Positions 1-12,004 of a stretch of 64,000 nucleotides of DNA are shown piece by piece (positions within the stretch are counted from its first letter, which is position 1; the number at the start of each line of letters is the position of its first letter). The DNA comes from Eudorina sp. 2006-703-Eu-15. Its lineage: Eukaryota > Chlorophyta > Chlorophyceae > Chlamydomonadales > Volvocaceae. The notes beneath the pieces were generated by a model, which ran no database searches, was not told where the DNA came from, and worked only from the letters and a program-made list of their open reading frames with translations. Location of the stretch: assembly GCA_003117195.1 (NCBI GenBank), contig BDSI01000007.1, forward strand, positions 558,001 through 622,000, written 5' to 3'. A program made the translations under genes and the position numbers.

Positions 1-3000
1 TCCATCCCCCGCCGCGAACTGCCGTAGAATGCAGTGCTGCTGGCTACTGGAAAGCAAGCATGGGCGAGCGAGGCCGCCGTACGTTCGTTAGTTGGGCTAG
101 CAAGCAGTCTTTTTCGATGAACATACATACACCGACCTGCCGCTGTTTCGGTGGTTATTAGTTGATGATATATATACGAGCGTGGCTGGCGTGTGCGTGT
201 GTGATGTATGCCGCGCGCGCGGGGTCATACATCCATCCATCCATCCAGTACCTGCCGCTGCTGCGATAGATGCCCTCCGCCCCACGCACCTACCTTGCCG
301 CGCCTACCTTGCCGGAGTTACATATCGCGCGCAGTATTCTTACATATGCCATGCTAGCGGCAGCGGCAGTGCGTGGCAGCCTGTGAAAGTCTTAGCACAC
401 ACGTATGGTGTGTGCACACGTGTGTAAGTACAAGGAAACTGAACCGCGTGCCGTGTGTGTAGATAGCTAGGTGTGCATGTGTACGTGTGTGTATGTGATG
501 TTGCGCGCATATATACAGTATGTATCGATGTAGGCGCACGCACACACGCACACACACGCACACACGCACACACACGCACACACACACACGCACACATACA
601 CGCATCCGTTCCGCGGTTAGTTGTATGTTTCTGCCTACGTATCTATCTATCTATCTATGTATGTGTGTGTGGGGGGGGCGCGCGACATCAGTAGGCAGCA
701 GCAGTGAGCCGCCTGCGCCATTATTATTGCGGTTTACAAGCAACTGGCTGGCTGCTGGAGCGGCAGGCGGACGTGCGTACGGTATATATCCTGTGCGGTG
801 CGTGACCCGGTGAGTGATACGAGCGAGTGAGCTGCTGCTTTGTTATTACCCACGAACCTGCCTACTGCGTGATGCCAGCACGCAGAAAGAACAAACTGCT
901 GTGTGATCAGTTTTATCAGTTTAGGCAGGGCATCGATCCGCCGCCAGCTCGCACCTATAAATCGCAACCGTGACTACTTGCTTGAGTACGAGGCTGGCTG
1001 CATGCGGTGTACGTATGTACGGTGTACGGCAGCGAGCGGCGCGCACGACATTATTCTTTCGCTTGCCAGTTGCCGTACCGTTTACCCTATCTACCTAGGG
1101 ACGGCACTCGGTACGCACACACGGCGGCGGCGGGCCCGGTGGACGGATGGATGCCGTCGCACGCACGCATGTTTGTTCGTATCCGTCGCCGCCCTGCCGT
1201 TCGAAGTTGGCCGATCGATATCGATACTGTCTGCAACAGCTAGATAGCTGCCGCCGGCGGGCTGCCGTACTGGATGATAATTAACAAATCAGCAACTGGA
1301 GCGCCAGCCAGGGAGCAGGAAGTAAGACTTTGGTTTATTACCCCTAGGGAATGGGAGCCGTGCCGGCGGGCTGGAGATCAAGCAATGCCGCCGGCCGCGC
1401 GGCGGCGGCTGTGCATGTGTTGCAAAGTTGCTTCGTTGGGTGCTACCATTATTATTATTATTATTAATGACGTTAGTTACAGTGGACCACCCCGCGGGTC
1501 ATCGGTGACAGCCAGAGCTTCCTCACCGTACACTGTTGTCATACATCGGAAGGCGGAGAGGGTTTGGACCGCGGAACCTACCTACGTGCGTGTACATGGC
1601 GGGACGTGGCTGGGGTGCGGTGGCTGCGTGGGGTGGACACTGAAGCGGCAGGTATGTATGGCTCATTGAACTGCCGTGCTAGGTATATAGTTGCAATTGC
1701 GAGGTGTCAAATCGAAGGTAGGCGGCTGGCTGGACAGCGCTGGCTGGCTGGGGCTGCCGCGGCGGAGATACGGCGCAGTGGATGTGCTGTTAGTTGTGTG
1801 CTCGCGCTCGGCGGTGCGGCGGCGTTTGGTCAGACAAGCAAGCGATGGATGGCCGCAGAGGTGCTGGCCTTTGCTTGCCGCCCTCGGGAGATAGAATGGA
1901 TGGAGGATCCATGCACGGGGCAGGGGAAGAAAGGGTGGAATCGGGGCAGGGGATGGAGGTCGGAGCGCGAGCGAGGCGACGGCGGCGACGGCGGCGACGG
2001 CGGCGTGGCGGCGTGGCGCGCTGCTGCTGACGGAGGGGCCCGGGCCGCTGATGGGGGGCATATACATACATACGCGCTTGAGGGAAGGAAGTAAGGCAAT
2101 AGGGCGCACGATCATTCAGCGCAGGGTCCGTCAGGAAAGACGGCGGCGGCGGCTGAGGTAAGGACGATGGGCGGGCGGGCGGGCGGGCGGGCGGGGGGCG
2201 CTTCGATCTGTCGTCCGCCACTGCTGGCTGGGCCGCTGCCGTGCAGCGCGATATATTTGTGCATGAGAGGCGGAAGGAGTTCGCGGAGCGGGGCGGCGGC
2301 ACGCCGGTATGTAGACGTGCGTGCGTGCTGCGTTGGGATAGATAGATAGATGGCGCACCTGGTGATGAATTTGAGCTTCGGCTTGGGGGGAGATCTTTTC
2401 ACGGACCCAAATTCTATCTCATTATAGGAGCGCGTCGGCGTACGTTTCGCCGCGTACAGCGGTACTGTACGTCATCCTGCCGTACAGGCATGCAGCTCGA
2501 TGGGCGGGGATCAATAATTGTGGGCGGGAGATCGGCAGTGCGTACGTAGGATGCCCGCCGGGCGGGTAGGCGTCCGCGCGCACGCGCGCACGCCGCATCC
2601 CGTAACCTGTCAATCGTACGTACGAACATTAATGATTGCTCCCCTGGCGCTAGCGCCGTGTGTGCATACGAACAAACGAACGAACTGGGCAATCAATAAT
2701 GGGATGTATATATGGACCGAGCGACGGTGCTCACCGAGCGATCACCGTGTCGACCCGTGCGTCAAGTTTCCTGCATTATTTGTAGCACAACTTGATACTT
2801 ATTTGTATGAATTTATGAGCGAGCAGTCAGTAATTCGTTGGGCATCCTCGTTCCATGCATCCGTCGGGCGGGATGTTACCAATCAATCCATCGCTGGCTG
2901 CTGCTGGCTCGCATCAGCAGCTCATAATTGCTTGTTTGCTTGTGCAAACGAACACTGGATTTGCGTCTGTCCTTTTTATTAACCTTTTGTGAAAGTGGCA

Positions 3001-3135
3001 AGGTGGACCCTTCAGGACCCTTCATCATTCGTCTCGAGAACGGACCCAGAAATCCCGAAGGCGCCTACCTCATCTACCTAATCAACCCCCACATACAAAT
3101 AAAGCAAGGACTGCGCATCCATCCATCCTCCATCA
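1..3135. other. Gene-free left flank with simple repeats
   Basis: I see no convincing exon here on either strand; the open frames lack family motifs and overlap simple sequence. The stretch holds a CA-rich microsatellite (about 541-600), a short GGCGAC run (about 1976-2010), a GGGC run able to form a G-quadruplex (about 2168-2202), and scattered GATA/GTAC-rich words. From about 2700 the base composition becomes less GC-rich. It ends at the insertion site of the hAT element. Confidence 0.6.
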
Positions 3136-3143
3136 CCCGCGAG
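3136..3143. repeat. Left 8-bp target-site duplication of hAT element
   Basis: CCCGCGAG lies directly before the left terminus of the hAT element and is repeated exactly at 10779-10786, directly after the right terminus. Eight base pairs is the target duplication length typical of the hAT superfamily. Confidence 0.95.
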
Positions 3144-3158
3144 CAGTGTTGCTATCTT
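3144..3158 (+). repeat. Left terminal inverted repeat of hAT element
   Basis: CAGTGTTGCTATCTT is the exact reverse complement of 10764-10778. The CAGTG start is typical of hAT termini. Confidence 0.95.
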
Positions 3159-6100
3159 AAATAAAAAGAATATTTACGGGCAAAAAAGCCGGAAATTTTC
3201 TATTTCCCAGGCCCCCAAGAAACCTGCGAGATTTCATTTATTTGACGCTGTGGAGAGCCGGAAATCTGCCCTGCCAACTATTTTCCAGACTACCAAAAAG
3301 GCCTGGAAATCTGCAGGCGCAGGGAAAAATCCTGCATCGTACACCTGTCTACCGCCAAAACACACTCGAATGCCGTGCAGGGTGGCTATCTTAAGATATG
3401 AATATATATTCGGCCCAAAAACTTGGAAAATTTTAGATACTTTTTCCCCGCAGAAAGTGGCAATATAAGAAGTTTTGATGCAGCAAGGTAGCCACGTATC
3501 TTTCCGTTGACAGAAACTTGGTAGGTCGACACACCCCCGGATATCTCCGGCCTGGGGTCGATTCTCATTGATATCAGTCGTTTTTGGAGATTTTGGGTAC
3601 GGCGATCTACCCTTGTTTCGGCAGTACATAGCCGATGATGCGCCCTATCCGCCTGTCATGTATAGTTCCGGACATGACTATTGAACCCAAATCATACCTT
3701 TATTACTTATTGCAAAGGTGCTTTACGTTTGGACCACACATAGTGAACAGGCGCAGTACACAGTACCGAACGCTTTCGCACGTTCCTTAGTCTCCGTGCG
3801 CCTAGCAGAAACTTGTTCGTGTGCAGAGGTTGCTGTGAAAATAGCTGACAGGCTCTAGCAGTGCGCGAACGTTTCCAATGGTGGCGCGAAACGCACCTTC
3901 TGTTGCTCTCTTCGCGGGAATGTTTTGTCTTCTAGGCATAATCATGGAAAGATCAAAACTACGTCCACAGAGCTGCTATGTTACCAGCTTCGTCGCGAGT
4001 GGTCACACCTGGTGGCGTACCCGGTAGCCGCTACCGGGGGGCGGGGCGCTAGGGCCTACGTGCGCAGCTGCGCACACTGGAGATGGAATCATATGTGGAT
4101 GGTGACACGGTACGCATCAGCCTTTCATGCTGGACAAGGACGCGAAGCGCGTTGTAGTGGTAGGCCCACGTGTGCACGTGTGCATACCGTACCGTGGGTC
4201 ACCGGAATCCTATCCTCGGATGCTGGCGGCGCCTGTGCATCGTGCATGTCAGTCCTTGTTATGCCGCCTGGCCGCAGCCGACAGGAAGCAGCGACCGGAC
4301 GCGCACCGCCAAGAATGCTTCATTGCTTCTGCTCTTGTTGTCATACCCCAACGTGTCCCACCACTGTGCCTAGTGCCCACCGCTCCCGCGTCCCTCCTGC
4401 GCTCTCCCTCGTCCCTTGCCTTCACCTTCAGAGCTGGGCGCCGAGCGACAAACACATGTGGCGAGCGCGTGCAGCCGGCAGCTTGGGCAGCGGAGAGAGA
4501 CACGTAATGTGTTTTGCTGCGGTAGGTGAACTGTGCGCCGGGCGGTTTGATTGATGGGCGTAAAGGGGTGGGTGATGGGTGTGATGGCGTGGTGTGTTAT
4601 CACGCTGCACGGCGCCGCCGTCGGGCATGTGGGCAAGCTGGCCAGACGGCTGGGGCCTCGCTGAAGGGTCCAAGGGTAAGGACGCAATGAGGTTTCAGGG
4701 CTTGGCGGCCTTTGGTTCCGAGCGGAGCCCTGGGAGGCCTAGGAAAGCCCGCACCTGACAAACCATCCTTCCGGGCACGTTGGGGATCCGTGGGTGCCCG
4801 AGCAGGGTCGGGCCAGATCAGTGGGTGTTGGCAGCGGGACTTGTAGGCGAGGGCCGCTAGCGCAGGGGATGGGTGTACGAAAGGGAAGCTTACTTGGTGA
4901 TGTGCTGTCTTGTGCAAACCATAGCCCCATCATGGAGCGCCCGACTGCATACCCGGATCTGACGCGTGCGTGACGCTCTGGGGGCACAGCTGTCACCGGT
5001 CCTCGGTAAAATGGTGATCAGGAGCGCGCCATTGGTTGAGAGTGAGGGGGCAGAGGTTCCTTACGCCCCTCTCCCTGTATCCTGGGGAGAGCGCTTCGGC
5101 GCTCCACCCGTCAGGCAGCGGTGGTTCGCCGGAGGGCCGCGATTTTCCTCGCTCCGGGGCGGGGCGGGGCCCCCTTCGTGCAACAGTTCGCCCTTCCCCT
5201 CATCTCGCCCGCGCCTGCCCCTCGCCGCCTTGCACGCGCGTCCCGTCAGCCCCGCGCCATCCGTCCGCATGTGCTGGCACCGCCCACTGGGGCGGTGACT
5301 CGCCTCGATTTCACGGAGGAGGGGCTGGGACACGGGAGGGAGTGTAGGGCGGGGCGGCAGCGGCGGAGCCGCCGACACCCGAACCGGCAGCGGGCCAGCC
5401 GGCCGGGTTCACATAGCCTGAATCCAAACCTCCGCCCCTCTTGCGTCGTTCTTGGCCCTGCCGGTACTGCCCTTGCCCCTGCATGTATTGCTTCAGTCCG
5501 TACTGCCTGCGCCTGCTGGTGATATCTGCCCAGCTCACACGATATTGTTTCCCACCACCTCCTGCACCTGGTAACCGGGGAGTTGTTTTGCAGCATCCGT
5601 GACATTCCTCCTCTCTGTACTGGTTGACGATACTGACGCTTTCGTTTCGTCTGGTCCCGCCTCATACTCTGACCCTCTTCCGACGCTCCTGCACCGCATG
5701 GCCTCTGGGCATGCCCTCCTGGCGCAAAGACCTGTCGTGGTCCTCGGCGCGGACTTCAGTGAACGTCGACGGCCGGGCCGGCGAGGAGTTGGAACGGGGG
5801 CAAGCATTTGAGCAGGCTTCGGCTGGCGTGTAGCGTTGTGCTAGGTTTGCTCAGGCGTAGGCTAATCGCGTTGGTGTATCGGGGTCTATACGCGCGGGCG
5901 CAGTGGCGGGGGCTCGCATTGTGTTCTTTCGGCAATGGGAATGGGTTCTGTTGTCGAGGATGGGTGTCGCAGTTGAGGCCAACACCAGGGTTGGTAGTGG
6001 CGGCGTTGTTTCGCATGGCGTCCCTATTGCGGACGGGGGCAAGTGGTGCAGGCGGCTATAAGACTGTGCTAATTCTGCGCTCGAGACATGACATGTGAAT

Positions 6101-7060
6101 GGAGGTACGCTGCACGTTGGGGTAATGGAGCGGTCTGGAACACACAGACGAGACGTAACACATTGTAACCGATGGCCAAACAAAGCCTCAACACTTGAAA
6201 GACCCCGGTGCAGAATCAGAGCGACGTGCCACGTTCCTTGTGTGCCGAGCTGCCGACGCACCATTACCAGGGGTTGGACAAGGGAACGCAAGGCTCCTGA
6301 ACAGCTGAAGACGCCAGGGAAATCGAAAAATGGCTCACAGCACTGCCACCTTGGCTTGTGTCAACGCTCCATAAGCACAGAGGGATCCGTAACGGTATGA
6401 GCGTGCGAATGGGCGCTGTAAGCGAGCAAGCGGAGCCAGCGAGGGGACCAGGTAACGAAGCACGCCGCTCTGCTATTGTGCCCAGAAGAAGTGGGAAGGG
6501 GAACGGAGGAAAGGCGGGGCTTCCTCAGTACAAGGATGTATGCGTGTTATTACCTGCTAGGCCCTAAAGGCAAGGCTGCACAGGACGGAGGCGGGGACTG
6601 GTGCGCGAGTTCAACGGCAGTTGGAAAGGCGAAAGGTCGGTAGGTGGGGTTTGGTAACGGAGGCCGGGGAAAGGGTGCACACAAAACCGTGACTTTTCCT
6701 ACTCCTGTCTCCGCTGTTCTATGTGTCCTTTGCCCTACTACGGAATGCCTGTTACAGTGACACTCAAAAGGCAGCATGGGTATAGTAAGGAACATATTGA
6801 GTCAGCGCCGGGTTGGGCCTCGGGTGGGTTTGGTAAGGGTACGCACGACGCGGACACGCCCAAGGTTTTTATCTGCAACGCACAAAACATGAATCAAGGA
6901 AATATTTTTTGTTCCTCTGACTGGTTAGCATGTGGTTTCCGTGTAGCCCGAGTGCCCGTAACCGAAGCCGACGAAAGCCCGCGAGAACTGCCACGTTCGT
7001 ACGCCAATGGCTCTTTTATAAGCGTCATTTGGCTCGCAATTTCACACTCTGCAAATCCAT
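3159..7060. other. Left internal part of hAT element, no gene recognised
   Basis: About 3.9 kb lies between the left terminus and the transposase promoter. Open frames occur on both strands but none shows a recognisable domain or a chain of exons with matching phase. The first 500 bp hold AT-richer subterminal motifs (GGAAATCTGC, GGCTATCTTA). The remainder is ordinary GC-rich DNA that could be captured host sequence or regulatory filler. Confidence 0.5.
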
Positions 7061-7066
7061 TTTAGC

Positions 7067-7073
7067 TATAAAA
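7067..7073 (+). promoter_or_regulatory. TATA box of hAT transposase gene
   Basis: TATAAAA lies 45 bp upstream of the transposase ATG at 7118, in a locally AT-rich stretch. A second weaker TATAAG sits near 7016. The spacing would give a 5' leader of only about 15-20 nt. Confidence 0.5.
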
Positions 7074-7117
7074 TCTCGGCAACTTCCGTCCTGGTTCATT
7101 TGTGTTTCTCTTCCGCA

Positions 7118-10100
7118 ATGGCTAACGCTAATGCCGCGGCTACCTACTTGGCTAAGGCCAAGGCATCTGACAACAACGCCGTGAAGTCTCCCGCCATCAA
7201 GAAGGCTCAGACCAAGAAGCAGAGCTCGCTCGGTGCGTTCGTGCGCAAGGTGCCCCTGCCCGCATCCTACACGGCCCGCTCGCCGCGGAGGCAGCAAGCT
7301 CCTACGAATCCTATCGAGATCATTGAAATTGATTCAAGCCCGGAGACTATGCCGGTAAGTCTCAGTGATGACTGAGTAGGGTTCCAAAACTGTTGCTCTT
7401 TGCCGTGCGCCTTACTGGTTCATTCGGCACTCCCCGCATTTCCCATAGGTGCGCAAGGCGGCTACGAACTTCAACGGCACCAACCTCAATATCATCGAGC
7501 GTTTGGATGCTGCTGCGCCTCCGCGGACCGTGTCTGCGTCACCCAAGGCCCCCAAGCCCGCCGCTACGCCCTCGCCCAACAAGCCCACCCCGTCGGCTGC
7601 CGCGCCCTCACCCAAGGCCCCCAAGCCCGCCGATACGCCCTCGCCCAACAAGCCCACCCCGTCGGCTGCAGCGCCTTCACCTTCGGCTCCCAAGCCCGCC
7701 GATACGCCCTCGCCCAACAAGCCCACCCCGTCGGCTGCAGCGCCTTCACCTTCGGCTCCCAAGACTTCGCCCAACAACCCCACCCCGTCGGCTGCCCGTG
7801 TACATGCATCTCTGCTTAACTAGACAAATAACCTACCGTCCCTTCCCTGATCAACCTATCCGTCGATTCTCGCCCCGCAGTCCCTGAGGAGCTATGTGGA
7901 CCTTGCGGCCTTGCTTGCCGCCTCCGACGCGACGCACATCAAGATCGCAGGCCCCTACCAGTCTCGGCCTGCAGGCATGGAGATGCTGGACTGCCTTTCG
8001 GAGGTACGAAGGGGCATATGGGGTCACACTATGTTGTGGCCAGGGTGGCCATCGCGGACTCCGAGTTCCTGGCCATCACCATCGACGAGTCCACCGACCG
8101 GGCTATCACCCACCACCTTGCCTTGTATGTGTCGTACTCCGACGAGATGGGCGAGGTCAACAACCGGTACCGGAAGCTGCTGCACATCAAGGGCAGTGCT
8201 AATGCGGCGGCGCTCTTCGACCTCGTAAAGGAGGCCCTGGAGGTACGTTCCCCGCGCAGTTGGGCACCTACAACTATCGGGATGGGCACTGCGAATTGAT
8301 GCGCATGGGCTGTACGACTGTACCTATCTTTACCTCACACGCTCTGTAGCCTTGGCAGCGGTCCCTGGGAATCGGGTTTCATGCTGAGAGCCTGTATATT
8401 TGTCGTTGTCCCCTTGCCATCTTTGACCTTTCCAGGAGGACGGCATCGACATGGGCAAGGTTGTCGGCTTCACCAGCGACGGGGCCAGCGTCATGGTCGG
8501 CGAGCACAAGGGTGTTGCGGCACTCCTGAAGAAGGAGTGCCCCGACCTCTTGTCCTTCCACTGCGCCGCCCACAAGCTCGCGCTGTCTTGCGCGGACCTG
8601 TTCAAGGGTGACGAAGACCTGGTGCTGCTGGACACGATGATCTCGAAGATCTACAGCCACTTCAAGGTCTCCCCGCTGCGCAGGGATGACCTGCGATCCC
8701 TTCAGGAGCTGCTCGGGGCCAAGGAGTACAAGCTCTTGAAGCCCCACACGTGAGTTGTCACCCAAGCAATGGGGACTTCGGCCGCAGCTGCGAAGTGTGG
8801 TAGTGTTGGAATTAACCTGGGCATTCGTTTCGTTTTTTCTCCACAGGGCTGTCCCGTTCTCGCTTAAGGAGCTGTACCCGGTCCTGCTGGAGTACTTCGA
8901 GCAGGAGACTGGTCCCGCCGCCGAAACCATCTACGGCTGGCTGAAGTAAGCAAGCATGCATGCGCAGCGTCTCTCCTTTGTTGCTTTCGTGTTTGGGCTG
9001 GGCATGTTTGGTAGCGGCGCATCACGTTCCTGGAATGCTCTGTTCGATTGCTTGTGTGCTTTACTTGAACAGTAGGTCTATCTCCCCCCCTTGATTACCA
9101 AATTGATTTCCCCACCCGGCGTGCCTTGCCACCAACATGGCTCTTGCCCCGACAGAAACGCAAACAACCTCATCCTGACGTACATCCTGGATGAGATTCT
9201 GGGTGTCACCGCTAAGGTCAGCTGCTGCTTTCAGTCGAGCCAGTTGGCGCTTGTGGATGTGGAGTCGTGGCTGGAGTCTGAGCTGCGCGCCCTCGAGATC
9301 AAGTTCACGTACCACAAGGTCAACGACAAGAGCAACGTGCCGCCCACCTTCAGCGCGGCCATCAATGAGCTGCTCGCGTCGCTGAAGGAGTCGAGTGGGC
9401 GGTGGCATGGGCACGACCTAGAGTTGGGCGCGGGTGGGGCAGTTTCCTGGGCTACGTTTGGGGCGGAGGTTTTCCGTAAGAAGAAGTACGTCAGCAATCT
9501 GTGCACCGATTTGTTTGCGTTGATTAGGGACCGCTTCCCCGAAGAGGATCTGGGCCATGCCGCAAAGTTCCGGATTTTCAGTCCGGAGGTTTTGGCGGCC
9601 GTGAAGGAAGGCGCGGCCGAGTCATTTGGATCGGTGGAGATTAAGGCCCTGGGGAAGTGGTACGCAAAGCGTTTGGGGGGCAATGTCCACGAGGAGTGGA
9701 AGCTGCATGCGGTGCACAAGCTGGTCAAGCATGCTAAGCAGGCGAAGGCGCAAGCTCTGGGCAAGGGGCCATTGCTTGCACGAGAGTTTTACATGATGGA
9801 GGGCGTGTGGCTGAAGCGGCTTGCTCCGTTGGTTTGGAAGCTGGTCCAGATCATGCTGGTCATGCAGCCAGCCAGCGCTGAGGTGGAGCGGGGTTTCAGC
9901 GCAATGAACGACATCAAGTCGTGGGAGCGCACCCAGCTCGACCTGAGCACGCTGGATAAGCTCATGCGCGTGAGGTTGTGCGGTCCGGAGATCCGGATCA
10001 AGCACCAGTCGGAGGACGACCCACCCTACAAGGAGTTCGATGAGCGCATCCTCCCGTTTGCGATGCAGCACTGGCACAGCAAGAAGCGCTGCGCTGAGCG

Positions 10101-10146
10101 CAGCTGCCACGGCCCCCGGCCCAAGCGCGCGGCGAAGGGGGACTGA
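7118..10146 (+). CDS. hAT transposase, six exons, one frameshift
   Basis: Catalyses cut-and-paste movement of the surrounding element. Exons: 7118-7354, 7449-7799, 7881-8242, 8436-8749, 8847-8945 and 9156-10146. The N-terminus is basic with a QSSLGAFV segment. Exon 2 encodes four tandem Pro/Ser/Ala/Lys-rich repeats of about 26 residues, a linker. Exon 3 carries the first catalytic Asp region (FLAITIDESTD). Exon 4 has GFTSDGASVMVG followed by HCAAHKLAL, a classic hAT core block. The last exon ends in the hAT dimerisation motif (PASAEVERGFSAMN). The summed exons are one base short of 785 codons: the frame breaks in a run of four G at 8020-8023, where one more G would give an open frame of 784 residues. 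I considered a 40-bp intron there but its phase does not fit. Start chosen at the ATG just after the TATA box. Confidence 0.88.
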
Positions 10147-10763
10147 GTTCTTCCGTTGTGGTGGCGGGAAAGGAGACTTAGGGGACGTTAAGCATGCTTG
10201 CGACGCGAGGCAGGTATCATGCATTGGACTTTCTACTCATAACAACGGCTAACAGAACGGTCAACGAACAATATGAGTGTAACGGTATCCGCAGCCCGAG
10301 AGATATATATATCTCTCGGAGAGATATATATATCTCTCGGACAGATAAAAACTTCTAATCAGGCAACTGCGAATCTCTGTAGATATGTCGGGCCGTTTCC
10401 AGCCGGCAGTATCTCCCCATTGACAGATACTTTCAGCGTTTCGGAGCCAGGTGTATCTCTGGCCGTAGATACTCCCAAAAATAAGATAGCCACCCTGATG
10501 CCGTGTCCCCAACTCCTGGTTACCCTCCCATATGCATCCGCGACGCAAGGAAAGCGCGCTTCAGGCCTCCATGGACTTAGAATCCCTGTTGTCGCTGTGG
10601 TAACAGTGGCCCTGCTGTCGAAACACGTAGAAATATTTCCACCCTGCCTCGGAGGTTTTTATTTCCTGGCACCTAGGAAGCCCCCCAAAATCTGCCCTGC
10701 CAAAGGTTTTTTGGCTACTGGCGACAGGCCGGAAACCTGCGGAATTCTATTTCCCCGTTTTGG

Positions 10764-10778
10764 AAGATAGCAACACTG
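10764..10778 (-). repeat. Right terminal inverted repeat of hAT element
   Basis: AAGATAGCAACACTG is the exact inverse of the left terminus at 3144-3158. Confidence 0.95.
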
Positions 10779-10786
10779 CCCGCGAG
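10779..10786. repeat. Right 8-bp target-site duplication of hAT element
   Basis: CCCGCGAG is identical to 3136-3143. Confidence 0.95.
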
Positions 10787-12004
10787 GGCCCGAGCGAGGC
10801 CGGTCGTGCAGCCACACAGACCTTCACACCAGCTTACTACACCGACCGTAGTGCGCCGCCAGGATTGACTCTCCTGCAAACGCACCAGGCTCGCCGAATC
10901 CCGTGGCGGGGAGGGGGCGGGTGGGGATTCGAGCCGCGGGTCTGTCTGTCACAACAGTTTATTATTTATTGTTGTCTGGGTATAGCATGACTTCTTTACT
11001 AGTGCGTGCCGGGCTAAAGATGTATGTATGGGCAACAACAACAGCTATCCAGCCAGCAGGCCGCCCAAGGGCGGGACTCGCACCGATCGAATGTGCGTGC
11101 GTGCGTGTACGTCTCGGCGGGTATCGGCGGGTGAGACGCTCGTCCACCCCGCCATACAATACAAGAAACCACGCCTAGGTAGGGAAGGTTTCAGTCCCTT
11201 CTCAGGAAAATCTGTCTTGGCCTCACTTGCTTAGTTGGTGTCACGTCCTCGCTCGTTGCACGTAATCAGCAGAATATATACGTACGATAAATAAAGTGGG
11301 ATTTGCGCTTGCAGCTGCAAGCTGTCCCTGGAATATAGTGCTAGCAAAGACTGGCGGACGAAGCAAGGTTGGCGATCGACCGACTTGTCGGCGGCGGCGT
11401 GGACAGCGTGCGTGCCAGATAGAAGTGTGTGATGAACATCTGTCTACGTGCATACATGGATACATGTGCGCGTGTACTTTTAAGTTTCGCTCATCTCACC
11501 AGGATCTCACATCAAGTTTGGTCTGGATGGCGCGCAGGGCCTGTTAAGGTCGCTATACGTGAGGACGCGCAGGTTCATTCGCGTATCGAATGTGCCTGGT
11601 TGTACATCGGGTCCCGTATATACGCAGATGTCTACCAGTTTTGCGGAAAATATTTTTCATTGCTGTCAAGAACCAAGAAAATCAATATTATATATTTTTG
11701 CAGACATTGCGACGCGCTTCTAGGGTCTGCTCATGTGCTTCACGTGTAGATGGAATGGTACACGCACGGGAGTTGGACGGTTTTGTGCCGCTTCCCGGGT
11801 GTGCTTACAGCATGCCCGGTGCGAGCAGGAAAATTTCCAAGCTTTTCAAATAAAATTTTTTGGTTGGATTTTTGACAGTGCTGAACATGTCTTTGGGTCT
11901 ATCGCAATACTGTAAACGCAGAAACCCGACAGCTGACATGAAAGGCAAACTCATTCTCATGATTCACAGAAAATAACTCCAGCAAGCCGCCATATAACAA
12001 AAGA
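10787..12004. other. Intergenic, no gene recognised
   Basis: Nothing here resembles an exon. It is moderately GC-rich with GTAC-rich words and an AT-rich patch around 11640-11870. It should contain the promoter and 5' leader of the B-lectin gene that starts at 12005. Confidence 0.5.

Larger units (their letters stand above)
3144..10778 (+). mobile_element. Complete hAT-superfamily DNA transposon, 7,635 bp
   Basis: The element begins CAGTGTTGCTATCTT and ends with the exact inverse, giving 15-bp perfect terminal inverted repeats flanked by an exact 8-bp duplication, CCCGCGAG. Subterminal structure is visible: a 14-bp inverted repeat at 3380-3393 and 10482-10495 (GGGTGGCTATCTTA), a 16-bp direct match at 3262-3277 and 10688-10703 (AAATCTGCCCTGCCAA), and two adjacent palindromes of GAGATATATATATCTC at about 10297-10340. 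The right half (7118-10146) encodes a hAT transposase; the left 3.9 kb has no recognisable gene. Perfect ends and target duplication argue for a recent insertion. The transposase frame has one apparent single-base loss, so this copy may be non-autonomous, or the base may be a sequencing error. Confidence 0.95.

Noticed and set aside
2518..3164. Small plus-strand frames at the left edge of the hAT element
   Set aside because: No family resemblance or splice partners; chance open frames.
8004..8043. A 40-bp intron in the hAT transposase
   Set aside because: Far shorter than the other introns and the splice phases do not match; a one-base change in the G run explains the frames better.
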